Assembly: GCA_014529385.2 (NCBI GenBank)
Contig: JABFUD020000255.1
Span: 1 to 56,850 of the forward strand
DNA from: Adiantum capillus-veneris
Lineage: Eukaryota > Streptophyta > Polypodiopsida > Polypodiales > Pteridaceae
Direction: 5' to 3'
DNA length: 56,850 nt
Shown here: in pieces, positions 10,649 through 19,774 of the stretch
Layout of the letters: each line of letters starts with the position of its first letter
Numbering within the stretch: the stretch's first letter is position 1
Notes under the pieces: model-generated
Seen by the model: only the letters and a program-made list of their open reading frames with translations
What the model was told of the DNA's origin: nothing
Database searches by the model: none
Program-made: the position numbers and the translations under genes

Positions 10649-11955
10649 CTATGCCACCCCATATGCCCGCAGTGACTCAATCTGATTAGATAGCTTTTCC
10701 ATGAAGTCTTTAGCTTTAGAGATTGCTTCATAGGTTTCTGCAATAGCTCGCATGTTAAACGCCATCATGTTTTGAATTTCTTTTCTCTTCCAATCAGTCA
10801 ACAGCGGTAGATCTTGCTCATCATCCGATAATCCCAGCAGAGTCTTTGCTGCATCTTCATTGATCCTATTCCGAATGTAGTAGGTGTTGGACAGGGTAAT
10901 TTTCAGCTTGTAGACTTGCAAATTAAAATCCATAAAAAGTACTCTCAGGCTTGGAGCCTGGTAAGCCTCTTCAAACACAAGCAGTTTCTCAGTTTCCAGA
11001 TGATCCAAAGAAATTCAGCCCTAGTCCTATTCCAGTATGTGGTTAATATGCCTATGGAGTCACCTAGCAAAAGTTGTTTCCAAGAGACTTGAGTGGTCAA
11101 AACAGAGTTAAGAGGTGCTAGAATCGTGGTTGATTGGGGACAGGTCATAAACAGATGGACCACCGACTCCACACTTCTTTTACATCTTGAGCAAATCCCT
11201 GCCGAGATGCCTGCTTTCTACATTTTCTCCCCTATCCAAATTGCTTTGTGTAGAATGAGCCACATCAGCACTGACTTTTTCGGTTGTATGTTTTTGTCCC
11301 AAAGTTTTCTGAACTTGAACCCCCATTGCCTTCGGTCCAGGCTTACATTCCATTGTCTGTTGAGGGTGATGTGTAAAGGTGGGTTAATGTCTTTCTCGGC
11401 TATCTGGGGATGTTGGAGCTTGAAGCCCCCTTTCCAACTAAATGCATTTAGATGGACTGAGTCTTTGAGCGACACTTTCCAGCAGTTTTCCACCGGAAAC
11501 AGAGCAATTTTAATCATGATAAGGTTGAGTTCCCAGGGTTGGAGAGGGAAGAGGACAAGTAGTTCTTCTCTAGTTTTCCATTTTTGAAGGTTAGAGTTCC
11601 ATAGATCTCCCCACGAAGAGATTCCTTTTCCGTGACAACGAAGGGCGGTTTTTTGTTGTCTTTCATTGATGGCCGCTAGGGGGGCAAGGGGCCACCATAT
11701 TAAGTCCAGTCTCCAGACCGCAAGGGAGCTGTTGGAGTTGCCATTTACCTTCAAATTGATTCTAGAGTGGTTCCATGCACCCCATAGTGAGATCAATAGG
11801 TCGGAGCCCCTAGGTTTAATCATTTGTGGCCCGAAGAAGATAGTGACCCAACTCAAATTTGTCCAGTTTTTACATTTAACCAGTGAGAATAGGTGGAGTT
11901 TCCTGAACAGGAGGCTGGCCCATTCTTGTTTGCGGGTCTTCCAAAGCTCGGACAA
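10649..11955 (-). pseudogene. LINE-1 ORF2 C-terminal region with zf-RVT zinc domain
   Basis: Three in-order open pieces (11218-11955, 10945-11172, 10649-11008) form the part of ORF2 after reverse transcriptase. RRQWGFKFRKLW and VLMWLILHKAIW are followed by a Cys/His cluster (GICSRCKR ... VVHLFMTCP), the typical plant LINE zf-RVT motif. The last piece ends in a helix-rich tail (DFMEKLSNQIESLRAYG). The zinc domain probably helps bind RNA or the target. Stops and frame changes separate the pieces. LINE-2 carries the same domain at 25397-26776. Confidence 0.9.
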
Positions 11956-12129
11956 TCAACTTAACCGCTATTTTGTATGCCCAATTGGTCAAGTTTTTGA
12001 CCCCCGGCCCTCCTTTCTCTACTGGTAAGCAGCATACCTCCCATCGGACCTTGGCAGCACCCTTTTTGAAGGGATTGCCCGCCCAAAGAAAAATTCTTGC
12101 AATATTTGATTACCTGTTCTAGGTGTCCC

Positions 12130-13502
12130 TCAGGAGGTCTCCAGCAAACTGAGAAAGAATAGAATATAAGATGCAAGAAAGTGATTGTTCACCAATACTG
12201 AGCCTGCTAATGAAGACTGAAATCCTTTCCACCTTTCGAGTTTGGACCTAAACCTATCCATGACCCATTCCCATCTCTGTTTGAGACTGACCTTAAAACC
12301 AAACGGAATACCTAGCAACCTAAACACTTCCCCATCCTGAATAATTTTGCATCCCTGGCTGGTAAGCCAGTCCGAGAGGGGAGATAGAGAAGCTCTAATG
12401 CCTGTCTTGGTATGGTTGACTTTAGACCCCAATGCCAAACAAAATGTCTCCATAGCCTGCCAGAAATTCATCAGAGTTCTTTCATCATTGCACAGCACTG
12501 CATTCGTGTCATCAGCAAATTGTGAGAGGAATTGTTGTTTTTCATGTTAGGAAGAGGGACGCCCTTTATATTGCCTTCTGAAATGTTGCCTTTGATTAAG
12601 CAGTTAAGACCATCAGCACTTATTGCAAACAAAAGAGGGGCCAGGGGGCAACCTTGCCTAATAGACCTATTCAATTCAAATACTTCTGATAAGACCCCAT
12701 TGAGGGCAACTCTTGCTCTTGCATGATCAAATAGGGTGGCAACAAACCGGATCAGACTAGGCCCAAATCCCATTTTATCCAGACTTTTCACGATAAAGGA
12801 CCATTCAAGGCGGTCATAGGCTTTGTCAAAGTCAATCTTGACAAATACATAGTCAATTCCCATATTCTCAGCATGTTCAATGCCCTCCCAAAGGGATATG
12901 ACCGCCTCAATGATCCTTCTCCCTTTGATAAACCCTTTTTGTTCCGAGAAGATCCACTTCATCAGGGCAGGTGTGATCTGGATTGCCACCACTTTAGCAA
13001 ATATTTTGTAGCAAGTATTAAGCATAGTAAGAGGTCTCCAATTGGCAAGGTTTTCCCTGGCACCTTTTTTGTGCAGAAGTTTAATGATCCCCGTGTTGAT
13101 GGAGTAGGGTAGTGCTTTGAATTTGACTGCTTCCTCCCAGACCTGAAGAAGAAAAGGGGAAATAATTTCCTTGAACATCAGAAAAAACTATGCTGGGAGC
13201 CCATCAATCCCCGGAGATTTATGAGGGGCTAGGGCGTCTATCGCATTCTGGATTTCTGAGATAGAAAAAGGCAAGTTAGCTTGCAGTTTGGTAGTCTCAG
13301 GGATAACTCTACACCTATGTTTCCACACAATTTCCCTTGCTCGGCTGACTGGTTCAGAGAGCATCTCCTTGGGGCTGAAGAGCTGCTCAAAGTGGCCTCT
13401 CGTATAACTGATGTTTTCTTCTTCTGTCTGAATTGTACTATCTGAGTCAGTGAAAAGAGGGGTGGCCTCTCTAACATGTTTTTTCCTCAGCATTTTGAAC
13501 AT
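12130..13502 (-). pseudogene. LINE-1 reverse transcriptase
   Basis: Open pieces at 13188-13502, 12471-13178 and 12130-12498. The motifs run in order: HKSPGIDGLPA, then TGIIKLLHKKG, NWRPLTMLNTCYKI, EQKGFIKGRRI, VKIDFDKAYDRLEW, SIRQGCPLAPLLF and the catalytic box FADDTNA near 12500. FADD is the normal L1 variant of YXDD. A TAG at 13188-13190 interrupts the frame without shifting it. A one-base gain in an A-run near 12540 moves the catalytic box into another frame. The enzyme would copy LINE RNA at the nicked target site. Confidence 0.95.
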
Positions 13503-13519
13503 TTCTTTGGTTAGTCGCT

Positions 13520-14584
13520 CTACCTTTCCAGCCCACCACTCCCAAAAAAAAATGAGGCATCTTTAAGGGCAAGATCCTCTTCCTGCTTAAGTTTGGACCT
13601 TAATTCAGAAATTGAGTTCTGAATGGTTTCATTCTGAGGCCCTGATTCAAGCTCGTTTAGGGAGCTGTAAAGCTGGTCCCTTCTCTTCCTCCTAATCGAA
13701 GTGACCTCCTTCCTAAATTTGGAGAGAAATTTTTGTGTTTCTCTGAATGCTTCTGACCAGGCTGCAGCCGGGCTGTTAGCTAAAGAAAATTTGGACTGCC
13801 AAACCTTGCATATGGCCTCTTGAACCATCGGGAGCTTGAAAAGGGCAGGGTCGGTGTGAAACCATTGGTTACGAATCTTTCTGACTTTCTGGTCGATTAC
13901 GGACACCACTGGATAATGATCAGAGATGCAGGAGTTGTACTTGACTTTGCTTTTGACCCTAGTGGACGAGTTAGCCAGGGGAAGAGAAATGTAGCTACGA
14001 TCAAGACGGGCTTTCCTAGCATTCTCCCCTCTCGAGTAATTCTGCCAGGAGAAGCATCCCTCTTCTCCAATGTCCCACAGCTCAAGACTGTCTTTTAATT
14101 TGTCCCATGCAGCCTTCTCGCTACCATTGATGACCGTGCCTTTACCAAGGAACGTGTCTAGAGATGATTCAACCATGTTGAAGTCGCCCATTATGAGGAT
14201 GTCCCCTTTGACCTGAGACAACTCCTCCCATAACCTACTTCTTTGGGTAGTAGATCCTGCAACATATACCGAAACCAAGATGCATTTAACAGGCACCACG
14301 ATACTAACAGCCACCCAGTGCTCCCCTCCTAGGACAATGGGCACCTGAGGGAGAAAGGAGTGAGGAACCCCTATCGAGGTGCCTCCAGATCCCCTTTGAT
14401 GCGATGAAGAGAACCACTGTAAAGATTGCGATATTTCGTTGAGTCTTCTGGTCAAGTCCTCACCCGTGACCTTGATCTCTTGAAGAGATATAATGTCCAC
14501 AGGATTGTCAGTAACCCAAGCTTTTATTTTCTTGGATTTAGTGGGGTCAGTTAGCCCCTTGACATTCCAATTGACGGCTCTCAT
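13520..14584 (-). pseudogene. LINE-1 apurinic/apyrimidinic-like endonuclease
   Basis: 354 residues beginning MRAVNWNVKGL, the standard start of plant LINE ORF2. The metal-binding Glu is E36 in LQEIK. The GDFNMVE block and the catalytic SDHYPV block are both present. A basic coiled region (FRKEVTSIRRKRRDQ) links to reverse transcriptase. The frame ends in DASFFFGSGGLER because of a length change in a T9 run (13545-13553 on the plus strand). LINE-2 at the same place reads in frame as FFREWWAGK. The endonuclease would nick T-rich targets to prime cDNA synthesis. Confidence 0.96.
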
Positions 14585-15091
14585 CTATGCACCCGTTTGT
14601 CTTTTTTGGCTTTGTTGGCCGGGGATTTTACATTCTTCTGACCGACAGGATCGTGAGTCCTCTTGTTGTCTTTCTGAATCTCCATAGGTGCCGGGGCTGG
14701 AGAGGGGGGAATGTTTTCCTTATTCGTTGTTGCAGGTTGGGGGGTGGCTAGATTAAGATCGATAAGGGAATCTTCGTCCATTCTATTCACCTGGGATTCT
14801 AATTCCACAGGGAGAGATTCCTCTTCTGTCTACCCCCTAGGACCTTACTTAAGGGGGGGCAATCTCAGCAAGGTGGGCATGGTAATGCATCGGTAGGTTT
14901 GGGAATTCGACCCAGATAGGGTAATTGACTAAAGACAAATGTTCTGGGTTAAATTCTTTGTGCCAGCAAAACAGACTCAGAGGTGAAGACCTAATGACCC
15001 ACTGCCCATGGCTTAGCACAGAAAAAGCCATGGCTACAGTTTTGAAGACGAACAGATAGTGTCCTTTTGGTAACGCCTGAATCGTTTCCAC
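14581..15091 (-). pseudogene. LINE-1 ORF1 remnant (DUF4283), zinc knuckle missing
   Basis: 14849-15091 encodes the C-terminal part of a DUF4283 domain (IQALPKGHYLFVFKT, PIWVEFPNLPMHYH), the nucleic-acid-binding module of plant LINE ORF1. 14581-14808 encodes the ORF1 tail (PAPMEIQKDNKRTHDPV), closely matching the LINE-2 tail (PAPMEVQKDNERTH). In LINE-2 these two parts are separated by a CCHC knuckle and a proline-rich linker of several hundred bases. Here they nearly touch, so the knuckle has been deleted. A stop also follows the DUF4283 part. The protein would coat element RNA. Confidence 0.88.
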
Positions 15092-15789
15092 TTCTGCCTC
15101 TAGGGGCCCCCATTGATTTCTAATCCAGTTTCTGAGGGACTCTATAGGGGGACCTATAGAGTTTCTGAGGGACCTATCAGAGCCCCTTCTAATCCAGTTT
15201 CTAAGGGACCTATCACAGCCCCTTCTTCAAGATCTTTTTGTTTCTTTCTGATCTGAGAAGCAGGTAGAGTGATGAAGGGCTTACCTCCGAGACCTCGTTG
15301 AGAGCAACCTCCAGCAGCTACTTTGCCTTCTCTCCCAAAAAGCTCCTCGGGAAGCTTGTCTTCTTGGTGATAGGGGCCTGGTTGATAAGCTTCTTCACCT
15401 CCTTCTGCAGCTCTTTGGGGATGGTATGACGAGGAGGGGAGCCCATTGTTGCCTGCTGAGAATGACGCTTTGACGCTTTGAGCTTCTGCGTGAGGCCATG
15501 CAGAAGCACTGTCAGTACTTCGTGAAACAGGGCTGTCTTCAGCAGCACATTTTCCTGCAGGGAGTTGTCGAGCACCAGGCTACGATGGGGAAGGGGGTTG
15601 GCAGGGTGCCACGCATTCGGGGACGAAGAAGTGAAGTTGCATGCAGCCTCGTGTGGAGAAGACATGAGGGGACTAACGTAGTGGGCGTAACCTCGAGGCT
15701 TACGCCCCTGACGCGACTTGTTTAGTCTAGTCTAGGGTTAGGCCATCGCTAAGACATCTTAGGCTCTGCGGATCGCGATTCTTGGGTCA
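15092..15789 (-). other. LINE-1 5' region and start of ORF1
   Basis: An open frame at 15318-15665 (115 codons, Ser/Pro/Lys-rich) may be the ORF1 N-terminus, but its match to LINE-2 is not clear. 15120-15240 holds short direct repeats (TTTCTGAGGGAC, TCTAATCCAGTTTCT). The end at 15789 is set by the target duplication. Confidence 0.55.
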
Positions 15790-15840
15790 CCCGTCAATTT
15801 TGGGGTGGGCAGGCACGCGTTACACACTGAGTGCTCTAAG

Positions 15841-16497
15841 GGCATGGTCACGCGTGGCTTAGTTATCAGTTATTGATAACTATGCCAACTATCCAAAGAC
15901 AAAGCAATAAATGAATAACTAAGCCTCTTGCATGGTCACACGAAGCTTAGTTATTCATTCATCCTCTCAACTATGCCTTGAACTTGACAACTGTGCCAAA
16001 ATTGGCATAGTTACAAAGTGTATGCTGAGTAACTCATTTAATGCTCCTTTCTGCGTGTAACCAAAAATGAGGCTTAGTTATTTGTTCAAATAACTGATAA
16101 CTAAGCCTCGCGTGACCATTGCACTTCTATGATCGAGTCCAGTCGTGGGGAGGAGGAAACAACCTTGAAGACAAAGTCTTTGCTCGGGACGATTGGGAGA
16201 ATGAGATGGATATTGAAATTGCGCACCTTGAGGAAAGGATCAACGAAGGGCACTACTACATGGAATCTCTCCAAACTGAAATTGATAAGCTCCAATGAAA
16301 GTCTTTGTATATATGTACTCGAGGATTAGAGGGTATGTCTCAGAGCCAGCAGTAATCTTGGCAGGTTTTTTTGTATCTTTTTGCTCCCCTTTAATATAAA
16401 ATTCACCCGCGTTTATGGTTTTAAAAAAATAAAAATAAAAAATGAGGCTTAGTTATTTGTTCAAATAACTGATAACTAAGCCTCGTGTGACCATTGC
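15841..16497. mobile_element. Foldback/MITE-like element, interrupted by LINE-3
   Basis: The ends are inverted copies: GGTCACGCGTGGCTTAGTTA at the left and its complement with one change at 16092-16119 and again at 16467-16494. CTAAG flanks the left (15836-15840) and right (16498-16502), a possible target duplication, though the terminal bases can be aligned in more than one way. The original element is about 282 bp (15841-16122). The core word GGCTTAGTTA recurs in both orientations throughout. It has no coding capacity and would have needed a transposase in trans. The superfamily is not clear. Confidence 0.72.
16123..16437 (+). mobile_element. LINE-3: 5'-truncated LINE fragment
   Basis: About 315 bp inside the foldback element. 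It encodes only a LINE ORF2 C-terminal tail (reading HYYMESLQTEIDKLQ then stop at about 16297), comparable to the FMEKLSNQIESL tail of LINE-1. It then has a 3' UTR with TTTAATATAAAATTCACCCG, TTTATGG and an A-rich tail. The 55-60 bp on each side (16063-16122 and 16438-16497) are duplicated with one difference, as expected of an unusually long target duplication. The strand, tail and location support a truncated L1-type insertion. Confidence 0.72.
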
Positions 16498-16608
16498 CTA
16501 AGCTCTTTATTTTAACAAGTGATAAAATCACAAGGCCGGCCATTCAACTAATGCACTTATGCACTTAAGGTTAAAAGCAAAAGCAAATGAATAATACCTT
16601 AAACTACA

Positions 16609-17110
16609 GTGTGCAAAACTCAAATCCCGAGAGAAAGAGAGAAGAAGAAAAACCCTAGCTATGGCGTGAACAAGATCTGACGCGCTCTGTCTTGTCGCGC
16701 TTTACTTCACCTGAGGTGAGATGACCTCCTCGGTCATATCACCTTCCTTTCGCCCTGATGTGAGGCCTCCTAACATCTAGGCATCGGGCGACCTCCCTCA
16801 TCATTCCTTGGTACAAAATAACTCACCAGTCGACCACGTCGCAGGGGTTGGTGGCTTCAACCAGATCCCATATTCGCTTCATAGCCCTGCCACTGCAGTG
16901 TTTCTACACTGAGGCAAACAACTTATTGGCTACGACAGCGTTGATAAGCTTGAGGCTGCACGACTCCTCCGACATGGCGTCGGGTGCTACACACAGCTCC
17001 CCCCTCCCCTCCCATAGTCAGGGGTACATCCTGGTCCTATTGAGGGCTCTACCTCTCCAGCCGCCCATGTTGCTGCCTCAGTCTCTCAACCAGGAGGAAG
17101 CGGAGACTCT
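16609..17110 (+). other. LINE-2 5' UTR and possible ORF1 start
   Basis: Starts just after the target duplication. It contains GAGAGAAAGAGAGAAGAAG and AAAACCCTAGC, common in plant leaders. An open frame from 16848 (96 codons) ends at 17136-17138 and may be a broken ORF1 N-terminus, because DUF4283 sequence begins in another frame around 17140. Confidence 0.6.
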
Positions 17111-17137
17111 CCTACATGAAGCTCTCACCAAGCTCTA

Positions 17138-17880
17138 GACGGTAAGCCTATTGTCATATTGCCTGCTATTCAAATTCGACAAATTCAAAAAGATCTTGAG
17201 AACAGAGCCCTCATTGGCTTACTGGTTGGCCCTAGACCCCCGACCGAGGTCCTTAGAGGATGGATATGTAACCAATGGGGGGCCATCAGGGCTGAAGTGA
17301 GGACTATTCAAGCTCTCCCAAAGAATCAGTATATCTTTGTGTTTAGGACTGCAGACATGGCTTTCAGGGTTCTCAGCACTGGTCACTGGGCTGCTGCGCA
17401 CCACACCTCTGTGGCTTTTCAAATGGCACAAGGACTACAACCCAGAGAGAGATGCACAAACTCATTTCCCTATTTGGGTAGAATTCCCGAACCTGCCCTT
17501 GCATTTCCATAACCATCTGAGGGTCATTGGGTCCCAGCTTGGAAAGGTTCTAGGAGGCCGTCCTAGAGGGGACTACATCCCCTCTTGGCACCCATAGGTT
17601 TTAATCGAGATGGACATCTCGAATGACCTCCCCTCAGCTATGGTTATCGCCCTGGATGACGGTGAATGCTTCGAACAACAACTGAACTACAAATACTTGC
17701 CTAACGTGTGCTTCCATTGCGGCATCAAAGGGCACTTTGTTCGAGACTGCCCTCTCAAGAACCCTAAGCCAGTGCCGAGGCCCCCTAGCCAGCCACCACA
17801 GGATGACAAGCCACAGTCTGAAACTCAAAAAGACCACCCCATCCTACAAGAGGAGAAAGGCAGATAGCTAATAGAAACAA
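17138..17880 (+). pseudogene. LINE-2 ORF1: DUF4283 domain plus CCHC knuckle
   Basis: In-frame sequence from about 17138 (GKPIVILPAIQIRQIQKDL) leads into a DUF4283 domain: LVGPRPPTEVLRGWICNQWG, VRTIQALPKNQYIFVFRT, MAFRVLSTGHW. A frameshift near 17410 moves the next block (FPIWVEFPNLPLHFH) to the frame at 17337-17597. The piece 17610-17867 holds the zinc knuckle CFHCGIKGHFVRDCP followed by a proline-rich linker. The tail PAPMEVQKDNERTH lies near 18135-18175. ORF1 would bind LINE RNA as the nucleoprotein. At least three frame changes or stops are present. Confidence 0.92.
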
Positions 17881-18239
17881 CACTAAAACAAGCCGCACCT
17901 GGACCCTGAATAGGTTTGCCCTTCTGGCCACCTTGCCTGAGTGGGAAGACTCAGAGGTAGTTGAGTCACTGGGGCAGGATTCAGATGAGGAGCTGGACAC
18001 CGAGACCCGACTAGAAAGCCACTTTAATAAGGCTGACCTAGAGGCAAGCATTGATCTCAATAAGACCTCTCCCAACTTTGAACATGACAAGGAGAATGAA
18101 GCACCCAATCTAATTGAAGGTGCAGCCCACAGATCCTGCTCCTATGGAGGTGCAAAAAGACAATGAGCGCACTCATCAATCAGTTACCCAACCCTCCCCG
18201 AGGTCTTAGAGCAAGCACCAAAGACCGTTGTAGTAACCG

Positions 18240-18971
18240 ATGAGAGTGCTTTCATGGAACGTCAAAGGGTTGTCATACCCTATAAAGGCCAACAAAGTAA
18301 GAGGGTGGTTAGCTAACTACCTAGTAGATGTAATAGGGCTCCAAGAGGTTAAGACAACGGGGGCTGAACTCACCCAAAGGGTCCATGTGGTCTTTAAAGA
18401 TCACCAATGGCACATTTCCTCCCACTCCAAAGGCTCGGGGGGTATTGTTCTCGGGATACCTCAGGATTGGAAAGTTCACCTCCACTCCTTCATAGGAGAA
18501 TACTGGGTGGCAATACATATTAAGTCCCCTATGAAGTGTACGCTAGTATCGGTCTATGCTGGTGGCTGAGTCAAAGATCGAGTGCAACTCTGGAGGAAAC
18601 TGTGTTCTCTGTGTGGTCCATTTATCTTCGTTGGGGACTTTAACATGGTTGAATTCTTGGATGACAGATATCAATCAAAGGGTCAGACTTTGTCGGGGAC
18701 TGAACTGCAGGAGTGGGAGCTACTCAGAACACACCTGGACCTTTGGGACGCAGGCATCCCTGGGGAGTTCACATGGCAGGACTACTCCACAGGCCCTAAT
18801 GCTAGGAAAGCTAGATTGGACAGGTGCTACATTAGTGTTTCCCTTGCCAACAATTTTAATAGAGTGAAAGCTAAATCTAGAATCACCTCATGTGCTTCAG
18901 ATCACTATCCAGTGGTCATCACATTGGACGACAAAACTAGCAAAATCATAAACATGGTTTCACACAGATAA
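18240..18971 (+). pseudogene. LINE-2 endonuclease
   Basis: Begins MRVLSWNVKGL. LQEVKT has the catalytic Glu, and VGDFNMVE and SDHYPVV carry the other active-site residues. A TGA at about 18567-18569, after SVYAGG, interrupts the frame without shifting it. Coding-like sequence resumes as VKDRVQLWRKL. After 18971 the frame changes repeatedly, though blocks matching LINE-1 can be followed to about 19530. It is closely related to the LINE-1 endonuclease at 13520-14584. Confidence 0.94.
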
Positions 18972-19607
18972 CTCCCTCTTTCAACTTGGCGAGGTCCAAG
19001 CCAGCGTCAAGGCAATATGGGTGCAAGCCTTCTCCAAAGTCCACACCCCGGCCAAAGCTTGGAATGAAGCCATCTCCTCTACATAAATCTCACTAGTCTA
19101 CTTTAGGAAGAAAGTCACGGAAATTAGAAGGAGGAGGAAAGCTAGCATCTATAATGAACTGATTGAGCTGGAATCTTGCGGCACGCAAGATGCCATCACC
19201 CAGGATAAAATCGCTATGTTAAGGTAGCAACTAAGAGTAGAGGAGGGTCTTACTTTGCTACACACATCTGCTTTCTTTAGGGAGTGGTGGGCGGGCAAAG
19301 CAGACAAACCGACTAAAGAGATGTTCCAAAGCCTCGGGAAAAAAACACCAGAAGGAAGTGGTCCCCCTCCTCCAGGGCCCCAATGGCAAGGCCTCGTCCA
19401 ACGTTGCGAATCTTGAAATTGCAAAAGACCACTTCTCCCAGCTGTTTAGCCCTAAAGAAAATCCTGATGAGGTGGTCTCCCTAGCTCGGGAACTCATCCG
19501 TAAATGCAGGTCTAAGGTCATTCCCCCCCTTCTGTACTCTTTTTTCTCTCATGTTGGAGACCCCCGGATTCCCACTTAAAAGATGTCACCAAAATATGTA
19601 GAAATTT
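18972..19607 (+). pseudogene. LINE-2 linker and reverse transcriptase edges with internal deletion
   Basis: 19264-19535 still matches the LINE-1 linker (FFREWWAGK, then DHFSQLFSPKE and KVIP). From about 19531 the sequence jumps to what in LINE-1 lies about 1.1 kb further on (VLFFLS ... HLKDVTKICRNF, one frame), just before the zf-RVT start. The polymerase core including the ADD box is absent. The gypsy element inserted at 19608, inside this already shortened region. Confidence 0.82.
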
Positions 19608-19760
19608 TGTCAGGACACCGGCAAGGCCGGACTAGACAAGGGCAAGGCCTGTCTAGGCAGTGTGGAAAGGGAGTCCAACTACGGCAAAGGGCCAAGGGCC
19701 ATGCTATATAGTGGGTGGTTGGGTGGTGGACTCCTAGGTTCTAGTTCCCCTTGTCTAACA
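19608..19760 (+). repeat. 5' LTR of the short-LTR gypsy
   Basis: 153 bp, TGTCAGGACACC to GTCTAACA. It contains GCTATATAGTGGG, a candidate TATA box. It is preceded by the AATTT duplication. Confidence 0.95.
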
Positions 19761-19774
19761 TTGGTATCAGAGCT
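19761..19774 (+). other. Primer binding site of the short-LTR gypsy
   Basis: TTGGTATCAGAGCT immediately follows the 5' LTR, the initiator Met tRNA type used by many plant elements. Confidence 0.9.

Larger units (their letters stand above)
10463..15789 (-). mobile_element. LINE-1: L1-type non-LTR retrotransposon, minus strand
   Basis: Flanked by a 12-bp duplication CCCGTCAATTTT at 10451-10462 and 15790-15801. The minus strand carries a 5' region, an ORF1 remnant with DUF4283, and ORF2 with endonuclease, reverse transcriptase and a C-terminal zinc domain. It ends in an A-rich tail, seen on the plus strand as the T-rich run at about 10463-10483. The gene order and tail are those of plant L1-like LINEs. 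The copy is broken by several frameshifts and stops. Part of ORF1, including the zinc knuckle, is missing. It faces LINE-2 head to head, 820 bp away. Confidence 0.95.
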
